Shown piece by piece: positions 1-15,400 of a stretch of DNA of 64,000 nt. The notes under the pieces are model-generated. The model saw only the letters and a program-made list of their open reading frames with translations. It was not told where the DNA came from and searched no databases. The DNA is from Malurus cyaneus samueli (lineage: Eukaryota > Chordata > Aves > Passeriformes > Maluridae), in contig CM019214.1 of NCBI GenBank assembly GCA_009741485.1, forward strand, positions 7,082,847-7,146,846. Direction: 5' to 3'. Position 1 is the stretch's first letter; each line of letters starts with the position of its first letter. Made by a program: the position numbers and the translations under genes.

Positions 1-3000
1 ATTTCCCCTTTCTCTACATCCATTACACCTAAGATATTTTAGAAGAAATTTCTTACTTGTTAGAAAATAAAACTCTCCTAAGATACTTTAAACAAAGATT
101 GAGGAACTATGTATAAGAAACAATGGAGAGCAAATTTTAAGACAAATTGTTATCATTGAGCAAATCAGTCATTGCCATCTCTTTACTGCCTAATCAATAT
201 GCAGCAAATTATACTGTTGCAATCTGTTTGCAGTTAATAATTTAAAGCACACTTGTAAAGTGCTCAGACAATGTTCAGAAGTAGACAGGTGGAAAAATAT
301 ATCTGTGTTTAAAAAAAAAAAAAATATTTTTAGTCCAGTATATATGGTGTGCATTCCTGACATGCAGCTGGAATAATTTCAAGCACCAAATTCTCCTCTT
401 CACTGATTCTTTGTTTTAGATGTTTTCTCAGTTTAAAACATTGCTCACATCTGTACGTTTGAGTATTTTGAACCCTTATTAACAATGTGTTTATATGCAG
501 GGAGAGAAACAATTTATAGATATTTCTATTATTGTGTGTAAGGTTTTAATTTTTATCAGCCTTCAAAACTGTAGCTCCAGGAAGGGAGTTTTCTAAAGTC
601 AGTGAAATTAAATCATGCACCAGTTTATTTAAGCTGATTTTACTTAATAGAGCTGTCAGAAATGAGCTAAGAGGTCTGTGCCAATACATAAAGTGAGGGT
701 CAGGTTTCTATGAGCTGCTGAGTACCCACTGCCAAAACCTGCATGCCCTTGAGCTGGAGAAAATCCAAAGTAATTCCATTGATTTAACGGTGTTACTCCA
801 GATTCACAGCTTGGCAGCCCCCATGGCTGTGGCCACAGCACAGAGAGGCAACATTAGACATCTTGGGGTAAAGATCTCTCCCTTTTCTCATCTGCTGCCA
901 GAGAAATTCCAGTACGGTCTTGGTCAATGCACAGACACTTGCTTTTGAGCTTTTCTAACAAAGACAGGCATTGTAGCTAAATGCAGTAAAACCTACATTG
1001 CTAAAACATTTCATTCTGTGGCCTAAGGTCAATATTTGATGTGGTTGATAGCAGTGGTATAATGAACTGATTTTATTACAAGTAATTTACTGACAAAGAT
1101 TTTTCAAAATATTCCATGTAAATTCATTGCTACTTGAAATAAAAGAATATTTTTGCTACATTGTCTGAATTTATAGGGCCTCATGTTACCAGAGGTATTA
1201 AGAGGACTGAAAAGTATCTTAAAATGCTGAGAAAACATTCACCTATGGGTAGTGACTAAGTGCAGTTATAATGGCACACCATGATGTCTCATATTTTCTG
1301 ATTCTTGTTCCTCTGTTTCTGGTTAAAAATCTTCCCACAACACTGGGAGTGTTGTTGAGTAATGAAAAGAATGGCATACCAAAAGATGGACAGTCTGTAA
1401 GAAAAATAATGTATTAGTAGGTTTGTAATTTTGTAAATAGACTTCCACCTTTCCATCTTCCTTTTACGTGTCTCTGGAGTATTGAATTTCTCAATAGGAG
1501 TATTAAAACTCTAACATTTTTCTCAGTGATTTCTCAAATTTACAGATTAAAAAGTCTGGGCTTTTAGATGGTTGCATAAAAATTTTAGGTAAATGTTATG
1601 CTTCCATGTTCTTTGAAAAATGCTTCAGAGTTGAGGAAGCCATTAATAAGAGTAAGGCAAACATGAATGGAAGAGAGTCGTATAATCCTATTTTGCCTCG
1701 TCTTTTCTATCATTGTTAGTCCAAGCAAAAAGATGTTTCATCCATATTAGAAACACTAATAGCTGTAGTACATGTGGACATAAATGAGTTACCTCAATAA
1801 GTCTATTATTCTTCTTTCAGCAGCAAGGGTGTCAGGTCTGCACTCTTTATGCTGTTCTTGCCCAGATATTTGAGTTGATCTCCAGACATGAAGGCCAGGT
1901 TTTGAAATTTATTTAGATTTTTTATTTATTTAGATTTTCTCAGCAGTGCCAGACTTGATTCAATGTTTATTTTGCAAAAATTTCAATGGGTTACACAGCT
2001 AATCTGATCAGTGTCCTGCACAATTTTCCAAAAATACATATCTCTATCTCTCTCTGATTATACAACTTAGAAATATTTTTGACCGAGGTGTTTATCTTTG
2101 GGTTGTTTGGCAATATATGAAAACTTTTCAAAAAGTCTAGATTGAAAACCTTGACCTCAAGGATAAATCTGTAAGCACAATGAAACTCCCTGCAATGCTA
2201 TTAAAGCTCTCCTGCTAGAGGCAGAACATGATTTCTTAAGGTCCATCATAAGATGAGGTCTAGAATTATCCTAGAAAACAAGACCTTTTCAATTATTTAA
2301 CTTTGGGGTTTTTGTATATATATATATGTTAAAATAGAGCATAATACATACTGTGTAGTGCAATTCTTATCTCAAAAGTAAGATTATAATTCTTACTTTA
2401 ATAAATATTCTGACACCCTGAAAATTATATTGTAGAAAATTTTAAGGGAAAGGAATTATTTAAACCCTCTACAAAAATAACTATTTCTTTGCCCTGTAAG
2501 TAAAGAATGAAATTAAATTCCAACCAAGAGCAATATGAACCCAGACCTTGACAATTTAATTTGAAAATTAATCATTCCAGGCTTAACAGAGATGGACGTT
2601 TCTAGTGTGTGAAGATTAAAAGGAGAAGTACACTTGACTTTCAGATATTTCAGATTTGTTTTCAATATATAAAAAAGTATTTCAGAGTGTCTGCCTGAAG
2701 TATCACATGGACTGGACCAAATTCTCTGCAGACACGTGAACACTTCAAAGACTCTGGTGGTTCTTGTAGCTGTAGCCTGAAGTCTGTGCATACTTAGAGA
2801 GACAAATACATGCACTGCACTGCAATTAATAATACTCCTTACTCCTGCTGACATCTCTCTCCTAGATAAGGTTGTGCTCACCTAGGGCCGTGTGAACAGT
2901 CCTAATACCAGAGAAGCGCAGGAGAGGAAGAAAAAATGCAGTAAGGAGGAACAAAACGCAGCAGAAAAAAAAAAATCTTCCATTGTTACATGATGGAAAA

Positions 3001-6000
3001 GTTGTGCTAAAACCAAAACCCAATTGTCATTTTGAGTAAAACTTGAAAGTCAGGTAGGAGTGCAAAACCCTAATTCTTTGGGGAGTAGGTAAAGCTCAAG
3101 GAATTTCTATTTCTTTATTTAAAATACTTCTCCAATTATTTACAATACAAACAGACAAACAGAAAACCAATCATTTTCAATATTTTCTTTCCCATCATTT
3201 TTGCAGCTTACTTTTTCATTTGATCACAGTGAAAATTCCTATCACACTGGTTAATTTTTCTAAATTCAATTGCATAAATGAAGAAGAAATGTCTTAGTAA
3301 GTTGTATTGAGATTAATGACTCCTACACTTAAGCAATTCTGAAATTTTTTAAAAGTTGTAAGTAGACCCAGATTAGTATGCATGCATCTTAAAAGCATCC
3401 TTAAGTGGAGAAAGTGCTGCACATCGAACCCTCATCTTTTCAGCTCAATTTCTACTCTTTTGATATTATTTCTATTATATTTCTGTATACTCCAAAGGAT
3501 TATTTTAACAAGTCATAAACTGATTTCCTTAAGCACAAAATCAAGCCCCAGTCCAGCAGGTTGCCCAGATGGACATGCAGAAAAACTGATCATTCTGTGT
3601 GAATGTCACTTACTGAAATGATCTGTGCTTAGCCTAGAAGCTTCCTCAGACTTTATTCTGCTCACCAGTCAGCTAAGGCTGTCACACACAGTGTGGTGAC
3701 CCTGATTTGAGCTCTCTGATCCTATATTCAGGCTATTGCCTGTAGGTGAGGCTGCTGGCTGACAGCTAAGCTGCATTCAGCACCTCCCAATCAATAATGC
3801 TGCTTATCCTGCAGCTCTAAGTGTGGCTGATCACTCTGCCACCCTTTCAGGCTGCATCACACTTGGTGTTATAAGATTCTGAGTTCAGTCAGTTTAATTT
3901 TGCCAGCATTTTCACAGCAATCTCCTAAAGAAAAAGTAAATTATGATTTATTGAAAAGGTGAAAAGATTTTTATGAGAAAAGGATTAGTTTTTGAACTGT
4001 CTGGAAAAAAGTTCAAAATTGGTTAAAAGGCATGGTTTCAAGTCTTAAAACAGAATAAAGCTCCTGCACAGAGTCTCTACTTTGGAAAAGAAGACCAGGT
4101 TGTGGAGGAAAAGGATGAAACTATACAGAAATAGCCAATAGCCACTCTACAGTAAAGATCAACATTGTTTTCAATGTAGTTGAGGTAACAGAAGTAAATT
4201 GGAACAAATCAAGACTGAGTGAAGAAGGAAAGCCAGCTATGGACCAACAGAACTGGGAATAGAAGGGAAATTATTTCAAAAAGATTATCCATACTAATCC
4301 CATCCCCAGGTAATCTTAACAACTCCAAGTGTCATCCCTGATAAATCACTGCTTTTCAGATTCCAAGCATTTGTGAACTTTTTTTTTAGTTCGTGAATTT
4401 TGTGAAAACAGGCTTATTAAACATATGGCTCACTCTTTTCCAATGCAGGTTGTTAGTATTTTGTCAGCATTTCAGAGGTCAAAGATTTGGAACCAGTCCT
4501 AACAACATGATGATGCCAAGCTGCACTGCCTGCTGCTGTAATAGATGGATACCCCGAGGTGGGCTGGCTCCCTGAAAAATAAGTTATGCACATTCCCACT
4601 ATGTTGCAGTCACCCCAGATCAGAAATCAGTCACTCAAAGTAGTCAGTGCTGTACCACCTTTGTGGTCTGAAGATCCAAATTGAAACCTATAAAGCTATT
4701 TCCTAAAAGCCAGGCACTCATGATACAGAACACAGAACAGGTTTGATGTTCAGGCTTTGAAATTTCCCTTACCTAAGCCTCTAAAGTGTACCCATCCATA
4801 GGAACACAGAGCTGCCTTCACCCAGCACATGCTGTCAGTAAATATGAGCGTTTCCCAACCTAACATTCTGCACAGAGAAACAAATTGCTTTGAAGCTGCC
4901 CAAGTTCTTCATTGTGTGAAATTCTGAACAAAGAACAGATGTTGATAGAATTTCTTAAGTATCTGAAGTACAGGCATGCAAAACAAACTTAAAATGCAGA
5001 TGAAGGTGTTTCATTATTGCTACAAAAGATGAGTTCCCCACAGTCTGCCCAATGAATGGCAGAGGAGCCTTAAAGAAAATGTAGTAGACATATATGCTTG
5101 TGGAACTGAAGAATGAAGAGTCAAATTTCATGACTTTGAAATTAGTTTTGGCTTCTGAGAACTGACAAATTAAAATATTACAACAGTTGTGTGGTTTAGT
5201 TGAGCTGGCTTTTCAACCTATTTTAAAAATATGAAAGAGAAATTAAGACAAAGAGAAATCAGATCTTAAGACTCAGAAGGGCAACAAGGAAAAAGATAGT
5301 AAAGAAATTCACATGATCAAGGGTCATGTCTCAAAGACTAGAAACAAACTTTTGAAAGGTTATAAAATAAATCTTATGCAGCTACTGTAAAGGTACCACA
5401 TGTAATGGAAGACGTAGATTGGCTTTGAGTAGCAGAAGTTTGATTGAATTATCAAAGTTTGTTTTGTTGTTTTGGTTTTTTTGGGGTTTTTTTTGAGACT
5501 GAAGAAAAATACAATAATTAACTTATTGCAAGCTTACATTAAACTTTTTCAGAAAAGATTATTAGGGGTAGATGACATGTTCTTTCATTTACAAAATGAG
5601 CGAGACTGCAAGATATCCTGGGAACTTTCTGACAAATAGGTAAACAGAAAATTTGCCAAAAAAGTAGTGCAGGAATATGTTATATTTCACAAAAGATGCC
5701 TAAGAAAATACTAACATTAAGAACTTCAAATGCTTCAAGTTTTCAGAATGCTTTGTTTTTTTAAAAATCCTCATGGAATCCCCAGTACAACATTGCATTT
5801 TAGCTAGATTAACCTTAAACCACTAAACTACTCCTGTTTTAAATAGGAAATTCTCAGTATAAAAGCATTTCATAGCTGTTTCAAAATTTAAGCATCAAGT
5901 CAAAAAGCACACCATTGCACCTGGTACCATGGAGTGCTACACAGTCTGCATTTTAATGTTAGTAGTGCTTTTATTAATTATTCTGTCAAGACTTTTCTAT

Positions 6001-6780
6001 TCCTACACTTGGCCAAGAAAGACCAAGAGCTATCTTGCTTTAAATCCATTTCCAGCTGGATCTATAATTGAGACAAGATTACCTTATGGTGGATGTGAGA
6101 TGATTAAGACTGTAGCAGTAATTCAGTGCTGGATCTTGTAATTATTTTCCTTTAACACACTAGAGGAAATTAATTATTTTGTCCAGTTTAAATAGACTCA
6201 AATGGTGAACTCCCACTGCATTATTCTATAGATTGTTGCCATGGGATGGCGTGTCTATGGATTCTTGGCAAACAAGTGTATTTTGTATTATACTCCATTC
6301 TTTAAGTCTTTGTGGTTAAAATACAAAGGAAAAATCCATCTTGGGAAGGGAAAAACAACAAAAGAAAACAGCAAAAGGAGAAAAAAAAGGATCTAAAGGG
6401 TATCTATAAATACTTTTTCAAAACAGGGAAAGCAATTGTAGAGACATGAAGAATGAGGTGCATTCTATAGCATACAGTCCAGCTTCTATTAAAAATAATT
6501 AAAGTAACAAATGCCTAACAATTGCCTAACTCAATCATTTGTGGAAGACAATTCATTAGGTGATGTAGATGAACTATGATACTGATGTCATCAGCAAATG
6601 TACCAGTATAATTTCTGCAATTCTATTATCTCAGATTTGCCTGTGTAATAAAATTGCATTGGATACTTACTTAATTTGTTAAATTATTTTTAACAATGAT
6701 GTCTTTATAACATACCCAAATTACTATCAAGCTCAAAAAAAGTATTAATGTCACTAGCTTTTTCTAGATTTGTTTTGGGC
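1..6780. other. AT-rich noncoding stretch, nothing recognised
   Basis: No repeat family, RNA gene or exon could be recognised here. Open frames are short (at most 122 codons, minus strand, 2513-2881) and carry no familiar motif. A 17-bp tandem duplication of an ATTTATTTAGATTTT motif lies at about 1907-1939. The part around 3630-3880 is somewhat richer in GC but matches nothing I know. Old, decayed transposon pieces could easily be missed by eye. Confidence 0.6.
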
Positions 6781-6808
6781 TTTTTTTTTTTTTTTTTTTT
6801 TTTTTTTT
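6781..6808. repeat. Poly-T run (28 T)
   Basis: Twenty-eight consecutive T. It could be the reverse-strand A-tail of an old retrocopy, but no recognisable element lies beside it and no flanking target duplication was seen. Confidence 0.95.
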
Positions 6809-9450
6809 CCTACTATAGCAAAAAAACCTTGACCACTAAGAGTAACATAAAGAGATATGCTGCTTCTGAAATTTGGAGGGCACAACAGTTGCATAAGACT
6901 TTGGGTGACTTGTTATTTCAATATCAAACATATAAAGGCAAATGAGGATGACCACAAAAGAATATGGAGAATTGACAGAATAAGTGTGATTGGCCAGACT
7001 ACATTTAACAAATTAAGTATTACCAGATCCTTGAGACTTTTATCAGATCAATTGTTACCTGTGTGTAACATGTGCATATACACTGAAGAGAACATTTGAG
7101 CAAGAATCAGAATATATATTTTGCTTATCTTCAAAAATTTATTAACTAAAAGGCATTATTTATAAGGAATTAATAAAAACATTACTAAATTGCTTTGTCA
7201 AGTATAGAACACCTCAGCTTGCTGTGATGCATGCAATTTACCAAGTATGCCTGCTGGTTTCCTTTCAGATTTCTCTTTTTTTTTTATTTCTCCATACTAA
7301 AAGTAATAAAATTTTGAGCTACCAGCCTGAATCAAAGCAAAATCTACGTATAAAATATAAAATAGAGAATAGATCTGAACATCTGTGTTGCCCAGGCTTC
7401 AGCTGCTTGAAGATAAAACTTGTATTTTTTTTTTACCTGTTTAAACCTAGTAGTATAACATTATTATGCTTTTCTATATTGTTGCCCTAGAACTGAACTC
7501 AAGTGATTTAGACTCTCTGGAAAAATTCCACGAATCCACATGAAGGTGTTTTGTCATTGGTAATCACTGTAATCCACTGGAAATACTGTGGCACGGCTTT
7601 GCTGGAGAGCTCCTGCTGCCAGAATGCAATTACTCCGTCCCAGTGAGCTTTGCCATAGCAAATCCCCAGCCTTGTAATATTTGTTTTTGTGTAATTTAGC
7701 CCTTTGAAAGACCAGACTCAGAATTCAACCATTACTTTGGTTTAAAGGGTGCTGTAAGAAAATAAGACAGATATAAACCCAGACAGCTGAGAGACAAACA
7801 CAGCCACAAAAGGGAAACCACAGTGTATAACCTAATCAATATTCTGTTTAGGAACTCACCTCTTACTAATCCATAATATAGATGTAGCAGCAATTATTTA
7901 TAAAGTGGTTTATGAAATAGTTCTCCATGGTTAGCTCAAATGCACTGTACATTTCCTGTTGTAAAGCAAGATATTGCAAGAATATAGTAAACCTTATGTA
8001 TGCCCTGGCAGTATTTACTTATAGAAATACATCAGGCTGGATCTGCTGGCTCTGACTATTTATTTCTCAGAAACTTTCTGCAGATGAAATATGGTTGTGG
8101 TTTTGAATACTTAGCGGAAATAACATTGTGCTTCATTCACATTAAGGGAATGGCATGAGAAGTTATCTGAGCTCTTTATCTCTCCATTCTGCATTTGAAA
8201 ATGGATATTTGCTTAGGATGGATAAAAGAGAAAAAAAAATATACATTCCGACCTTAGAGAGATACAGTTTCAGACAACCAATTCATAATATTTAATGGAA
8301 TAATCCATTAAAAGGACTGATAAAATAGAGAAGTTATTGCTTTTCACTGCCTTTTGTTTTAATTTATAACTAGTTGATAAAAGTGCATTAGCTAACAGCT
8401 GGGGGGGCATTGTGGGACAAATATTTAATTGCATCTATTTTTAATTGCATCTATTTGTCTATAAGGTGGTTAGGGTAAACAAATTGCAGTACATACTACT
8501 GTGCATTGTAGTCCTCTGCACTAATATTGTACTTGCTTTAACCCAAGGAGTTCTACTTATTTTCATAGATAGGTATGAATATCCTTAGGAGACAGACTGC
8601 ATGTTTGGTTAAGTGAATTCTTTTGTAATTTCCACAGAAAAAGGGAAAAAAAGTCATTTTGTCTTCGAACTTCTGGCTTCAAACTGTCCCCAGGTCAAGA
8701 TTTACAATAATTAAGTTTTTCTCTTTAATCCAGGTAGTAAATATATTTCTGGAATTGCCTTCACTCTGTGTGCAAATCTGCTGCACTTCAGGTTGAAGGA
8801 AAAAGACAATGAGAGGGAGACAGGAGTTTAGAAACAAGAAATTCCTTAAGCTTTAGCCATGTAGAAAGAGAAATTTCACAGCCAGCACTGCCAAAATGCT
8901 TGCTTTCCAACCATTGTTTTATGAAAAACTCAGAGTAATGCCGGATTGCCTTCAAGCATTTCTCACTTCTGTTTCTGCCTTCTTAAAAAATTATTACACG
9001 GCTTTTTTGAAGTCCAAGTGCCAGCAGGTGCCATCCCTCCTGCTCTCTCCCAGCAGGGCTCTGGAACCCCCTGTTATTTTACCCTTCCCTATCACAGCCA
9101 TGCTACATTTCATCTTGCTAATCACTTCCACTGATTTGACTCATAAAAAAAATTACTTTATTTCCCTTTCTTCAGGGTGATACATGACAGCAGCTCAGCT
9201 TCTGAGGGAGCCCTAAACCAGCCCCTGACCAGGTCTGTCCACAGAGCAGTACCACCTCAGGTCTCGTTGCTCCAGTTCTTACCCAGCCCTGGCTCCTCTG
9301 TTTTCACTCACTCCCTCTTTAGGTTCTGCTGCTGCTGGTTTGTCCCCTCTGCTGCTGCACGAGGTCACAGCCCGCACTGCCTGGCACATGTGGCAATTCT
9401 GTTTTATGTCACTTCTTTCTTCTCTGCCTCTGCTGACCTCATGCCTGTCC
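6809..9450. other. AT-rich noncoding stretch, nothing recognised
   Basis: No feature was identified apart from a 16-bp tandem duplication (TAATTGCATCTATTTT-type unit, two copies, 8426-8457). The part from about 9000 to 9450 is richer in GC and has overlapping open frames of 61-94 codons, none recognisable. Confidence 0.6.
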
Positions 9451-9451
9451 A

Positions 9452-9494
9452 CCCACAGTGATACTCACAGTGATGCTCACAGTGATACCCACAG
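9452..9494. repeat. Short tandem repeat, 12-bp unit, about 3.5 copies
   Basis: The motif CACAGTGATACT and its variants (CACAGTGATGCT, CACAGTGATACC) repeat head to tail at a 12-bp period. Copies differ by one or two bases. Because 12 is a multiple of three, open frames read through it, which helps explain the chance ORFs around it. Confidence 0.85.
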
Positions 9495-9495
9495 C

Positions 9496-12400
9496 AGCCT
9501 CCTTATTTGACAGAACAGGGGGCTTAGATGGGTCAGCACCTTTTTTTAACTTGATTTCTAAATTCTTCCTCCTGATGATAAGGAAATCTAGAGATTATTT
9601 CTGCCATGAGGAAGCAGAAAAGACAAAGGCTGCAAAGCATTAGAAGCAGCAGCAAGCACAGTGAGGATTTTCTGCATGTCACAAAACAGGAAAAAAATGT
9701 AACCAGGCCATCAGCACACACATACACCAGATAGCAGGGGAAGAAATGTGGAGATCCTCCACAGACAATGGCTCTCATTTCCCCTCCTTGCTGCAGCACA
9801 GTGGTTATCCTCAGCTTGCTGAATTGTAAGAATCATTTATAAAGTCTTATGAAGTAAACAGAAATGGACTGGCAAAAATGACAGAAATAAGCACACAATC
9901 ACTTTAAGAAAAATATCTCTAAGATACATCTTTATAGCCAAAGCTGTTAACTCAGCCCTTTAAAGTAATTTTACTTCAGCAGTCTTAAATAACCCTTAGC
10001 GTTTAAATGACACTCTTTACTCTTAATGTTGTTTTCTTGCCTGCAGGCTATAACCATGAATCCTCCTCTAAGTACCTCTCTTCATTAGCAGCAGAATATC
10101 TTCCACTATTCTGCATAACACTATGGAGAATGATGCAGAGTGTGGTGCAGAGTTTGCTTAGACTGGTTATTCTCATACACAGAGTGGAGAGGTGAAATTA
10201 GATTCGGGCGCAGTTATTGTATTAATGGAAAGAAATGCATCTTGCTTTATCAGCAAAGCTCCTTATCTTGAGTGCCAGGTCAGATAACAGCACTCTTTTC
10301 ATAGTGTAACAGAGATAGCACTAGGTAGCACCATCTTGATCTTCCATTCTGACCCAGCTTTCAAGTTGCATTCCTCACGGGTTTCACTGGGAAAGAGCAA
10401 AGCCTCAGGATGCAGATATTTGATTTTATATATGTACACTCCAATCTGACAGCCAAAGTTGAATAGTTGGAATTATCAGAACATGCGTGTTCATATTTTC
10501 CATTTCTGTTGACAAATGACCTCTATTTTAACTCCAGAAACTGATTGTCAGGCAGATTCAACTGAAATACAGAGGTTTAGAGCTGCAGAATCATTATTTC
10601 AGGAAGCTGTGCTTGTCGGTAGAGATGTGCTCACGAAAAGAAAAGCTGCAGAGTGGCCCTTCTGTTGATTTCACTGAGACCACCTACAAAGAGGAGGAGA
10701 CCATCCCAATCAAATAGAAAAATTCAATCAATCTTAAGAAGTCAATAGAGCTGAGAAGTTGAATACGACTTACTATCTCATTTTAAGCAGAAATTATATT
10801 TCTCCTCTATTTTTCACAATGTGCAAGAGTACTCCTGTATTGCTGTATGTATTACTATGTATTTATTGGATACAATAATTTTATGAAAGGGAGAAGACTC
10901 AGAATTTATATTCTGTAAGAAAACGTGATGAAGGATGGCCCATTATAGTTTTAAGGAATATTGGGAGTGGAGATAAAATAATATTTTGAATAGACAAAAT
11001 TGGGAATAAACCAGGAACAACAGTGTTCCACTATTCTTACAGGGTTTGTAAATAAGATTTCATTCTCAAATATCCATGCCTAAATTTTTAAATTAAAAGC
11101 AAACTTATTTTGCTTTATAGATGTCTTTCTAACCTGAATTAGTCTCTTCTAACCTGAGTTATTCAATAACTTTATGATTTTCTTAAGCTAAGTAACAGAA
11201 TTTGCTTAGAAAATATTGTAATGTGTGAATGATGACTTTTAAAATGTGTGTGGAAGTTTAATTGGATCAATGCTTGGTGTTGCTAGTACAACCTTACATG
11301 TTTTGTTTATCCTACCACAGTCCAAAATATGTTTATAGCAAGCATTTTTTAAAAAGGTGTGAAAATATAATCAACATATTAAATAGATACTATTGCTGTT
11401 CTTGATTTGCTGTTGAAATCAGAAGATAAATACATGCACAACAGATCCTGCATTTAAACTATGTAGTATCTTCATTAATAACTACATCAATTAAAGACAT
11501 CCACAAATTAAAATTATCCCATTTCCAGTTCAACTGGCATATAAAATTGGACATAAAAATGAATTAGCTGCCTTTTTCATGAGCCACCTTTGGGATCTAC
11601 CTATCTTGTCACCTCTTCAGCTAATATGTGTATGAATATCCTGCATGGATAATGATGTAAACATCAAACAAGCTTATGCAATATGTCTGTGTAGAAGTAA
11701 GGAATTTTTTCCATTCTCCTTTGTTAAGATCTGCAGTTGGTTGTCTCAGATGTCCAGGTGCTCTAACAGTATCAGGATTTTCTTTCGTCTTTGCATTCAC
11801 TCCAATTCTCAAAATAACAGTGACTGGAGAGAAAAAGGTTTCCATCCTAGGAGGAGTGGAATTGAGTTCTTTGACAATTTCATTTGAATGTCTGCAGCTA
11901 CAAAACTGATAGCTCATGCAACATGGTGTTCCTGTAAAATGCCTTATTTGTTTGAAGAAATGTACACTTACAGTAACAATCAGTGGGCGGCTGAGTGGCA
12001 AAATGGTTCACAAAATATCAAACACCATTCACTTTGGTGAGATAGCAGATGAGGCTCATGCCTGCATCATGAAACAGGTGATTAGGAATCTCATAAAAGC
12101 GGGAGGGATGGAGAGGGAGATATGCTGTATTCCCCTCTTCTGTGCAATCCTAAACACAGATTTATCTTTTTTTATGGGGAGGAAAGTTTTTTTCTTTTTC
12201 CCTGAGGCATTTGGAAAAACTCACAACCCACAATGGACCCTGAATTCCTGAGTTAGTGCTGGGGACACACAGGTAAAAAATAATTATGGTGAAACTTAGA
12301 ATATATATTTCAATGCAGATAATGCCTGGGATAGCAGTATTATTTATTTTTCTTCACTGCCAATCCCCAGAGTCTTGTCACACTGCAACAGGCATATTTT

Positions 12401-15400
12401 CCTAGGTTAGAGGCAAAATACCCAGTCAGTAACCAGTGGTTATGTATAGGCTTTATCAGGGTAAAGGGTTTTCATTTGGCTCTTCAATCCAAGACAGACC
12501 TATAATTGAACCAAAATGTGAAGATTTGACCATTAAAACTAAAAAAAAAATTACACAAGAATATTAGTAGAAAATCAATTGACAGGTTTAAAAGAGGGAA
12601 AGTGGGCGACTTAAAACTTGACAGTGGATGAACCGCGAATAAAAGGATGAGCACCAGGAGTCTGGAAAGTAAGGTCGTGGGAATACTCATTTAGCAGATT
12701 GTCTGTCTAGCTGTGTGTTTAAACACAGTGAAAATCCTCCACCTGTTCCAGCTAGGGAATGAATTTAGTACAAGGTGCCATAACTGTAGAAAATTACTTC
12801 AGGAATTTGGACAGCGCAAGACAGTGATGGCCAGGGAAGTGAAAGAAATAGAAACATTACCTGGTTATCACATTGAGGAACAACTGAGTTAGCCCATATT
12901 AGTAAGAGTTAATTGAATTACATAATAAAGAAGTCAATTTTATGTACTTAGAGTGTAAAAAGTGTCTTTTAAACAACACAGAACTTGGTGAGAAAGTAAG
13001 TGTGGACAGTGCAACCTTGTGTGGACCATGTCTACCATGTAACTGTGAGGACCAAGTGTGTATTTATTGTTCATAAAATAACAAGAAACCAGGAAGGTCA
13101 GTGAAATAAAAATGTCGAAAATGTTGCTGGCCAAAAAGAAACAGTACAAATATATTCTCAACAGTGTAAGATTTAAAGTAGAGCTAAAAGATTACCAAAA
13201 AATGATAACACAACTCAGACTCAATAGCCTCTCCATTGTTATTGAAGAAAATCACAGGAAAGAAAAATGATCATTGAATCTAGGATTAGAAAGAAAGAAT
13301 AATAATATAGAAACAGGAATTATCACAAAAGAGGTAGTAGGAAACTCAAAAGGCTATAGTCCTCTTGAGTAAGGGAACTGATCAGGTAATCTTCATTTCA
13401 GAAATCTGAAACAATTGGTGCATGAAATTGCAGTCTCAGGAACATTTACGCTTTAAAAAGACAGTGAAGTGATCTTGGTTCTTTCAGGCTCATTATTCAG
13501 ACATCTGTAATGTACAGCTCTATGCAGGGGCAAATGCAACCCTGACCTGAAAGAAGGGCTGAGCATCTGTGCAGCCACAAGGCATGTGATGTCCTGAAGC
13601 ATTTTCCATGCCAGCCAGTGCTAATGGAGTGAAGAAATGAAAGAGATAAAAGGAAATAGAAAGAGATGTTAGCATCTAGATTTAATATCTTTATTTGTAT
13701 AACTTGTTTTGGGGTGTTTTCTAATGTGGCAAATGCAATTATTTAAACAATGGTAGAGTTTTTTTTAAAATCTCTCATTAGGAAACTTGCTGAATAAGAT
13801 GGAAAAGATGAGAAGCACAAAAAGTATTATGACACAGGAAAGGGCTTGATAAAAGGTCAATACTCAAGAGTACTGGAAGAATAAATATTAGGCTGAAATG
13901 AAGTTACTAGTAATGTTTGTCAAGCACTGCTCCACAATTCAGCAAATATTTGTTGATATTTTTATTAATTACCTTGGCACAGGAATCAACAAAGTCCTAG
14001 AGGAGCTCAATGGCACTCTTTGGTGCAGTGCAGATATGCATTTATTAATCTCATTTAGATATACCCCTGCTTTCAGATACCTGGAAGGAAACACATTACC
14101 AGCTCAACCTGACCCCCATTATTAGTAGAGAAAAACAGAGGTAAAGGCTGTGGATGTAAAAATATGTCAAAAAAGTAAGGAAGATGGTGACACAGAGAAT
14201 CTCAGTCTGGGGTTCAAGTCATGTTTGCACACATTGACACCTCAGATTACTTTGCAGTCTCTCCAAATAAGATCTCTTTTGCTCTCAGACAGTGCTGAAT
14301 GTACAGGATCTGAAACTTCCACTGTGTCTGTTGTGGTGTTTGTTTCACTTTTTAAGCAAGGACAGAGAAAATAGCTTATTTTCTGGATTGTGTCTGTTGT
14401 GAGTCAGTGAGGAAGGATTTAATTTTGAAAAATCTCTAGAAAACACACAGCATTTCATGTTCTATAATATTTTATTAATAAAGGTCATCATATTCCAGTT
14501 TTTCCCGGGTATTTTAACATTGGCCTTTGAGAACATTCCTGGAGTATATAACAGTCAGTAAGCACAGACTTCCAGTTTTGATTTTCCTGAAAATCTTATT
14601 ACATGGAAGGCTCAATCTAGACTGCAGGACTTATTTTCTGCTTGGAGGAAAGAAACTTCTTAATAATATTTTGCTTTAGATGATAGTCATCTTTAATTTG
14701 CGATTCCAGTGAAATATGTCAATTTTAAGATTTCAAATTCCAAAGAATATTCCAAAAGGTATTTTCTGCTGCATGGAAATATGTCATTTTAGTCTCTACA
14801 ATCTCTCGAGAAAGCTTGGAAAACATGGGGCTTATCTTAACAATGTACTGAGATATTTGGATCTCAAGTTTCTTCAAAAGTGATGAAAAGGGTCAATAAT
14901 ATATATTTTAATTAGCTTTTTCTCAGAAACCAAAATGCATTAACTTCGAGATACAAGTTCTTCTATCCAAGTAGCCAACAGGGAATGTGAGCCAATGGAC
15001 TCCAAATTCGTGGATCAAAGGACACAGCTGGAGCACACAGCCCCAGACGTGCTCGAGGTCCTGGATCAGGGCAGGAGAGGGCCATGGCACGGGCACAGTG
15101 CCATGTGATGTGATAAAACAGACCCAATCATGTGTAGAGAATGTAATATCTGATCCAGTTTAGTGAGAGCTGACCTTAGGAAACACGTTCTCACTGGGAA
15201 CAGGGAGACAGGTACATCCAACTCTCTGAGACAGGGAATAGCAAACATTGCTGCTCCAGAAAACCAAAGGAAAATGAAAACAAGGACATCCATTGTGAGA
15301 CACAACTTTCAGTTTTCAGCTTCCATCTGGTTCTGTGTGGAACAGAAGTTGAGGTGCTGCCAAAAGATGATGAGACCTTCATTTAGAGTCCTAGTTGTTG

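Noticed and set aside
11621..12001. 126-codon minus-strand ORF as a host exon, with an acceptor-like TTTTGTAG near 11898
   Set aside because: No recognisable domain, no good donor site downstream, and opposite-strand frames of 77-111 codons are open in the same place. The length is within what AT-rich DNA of this size gives by chance.
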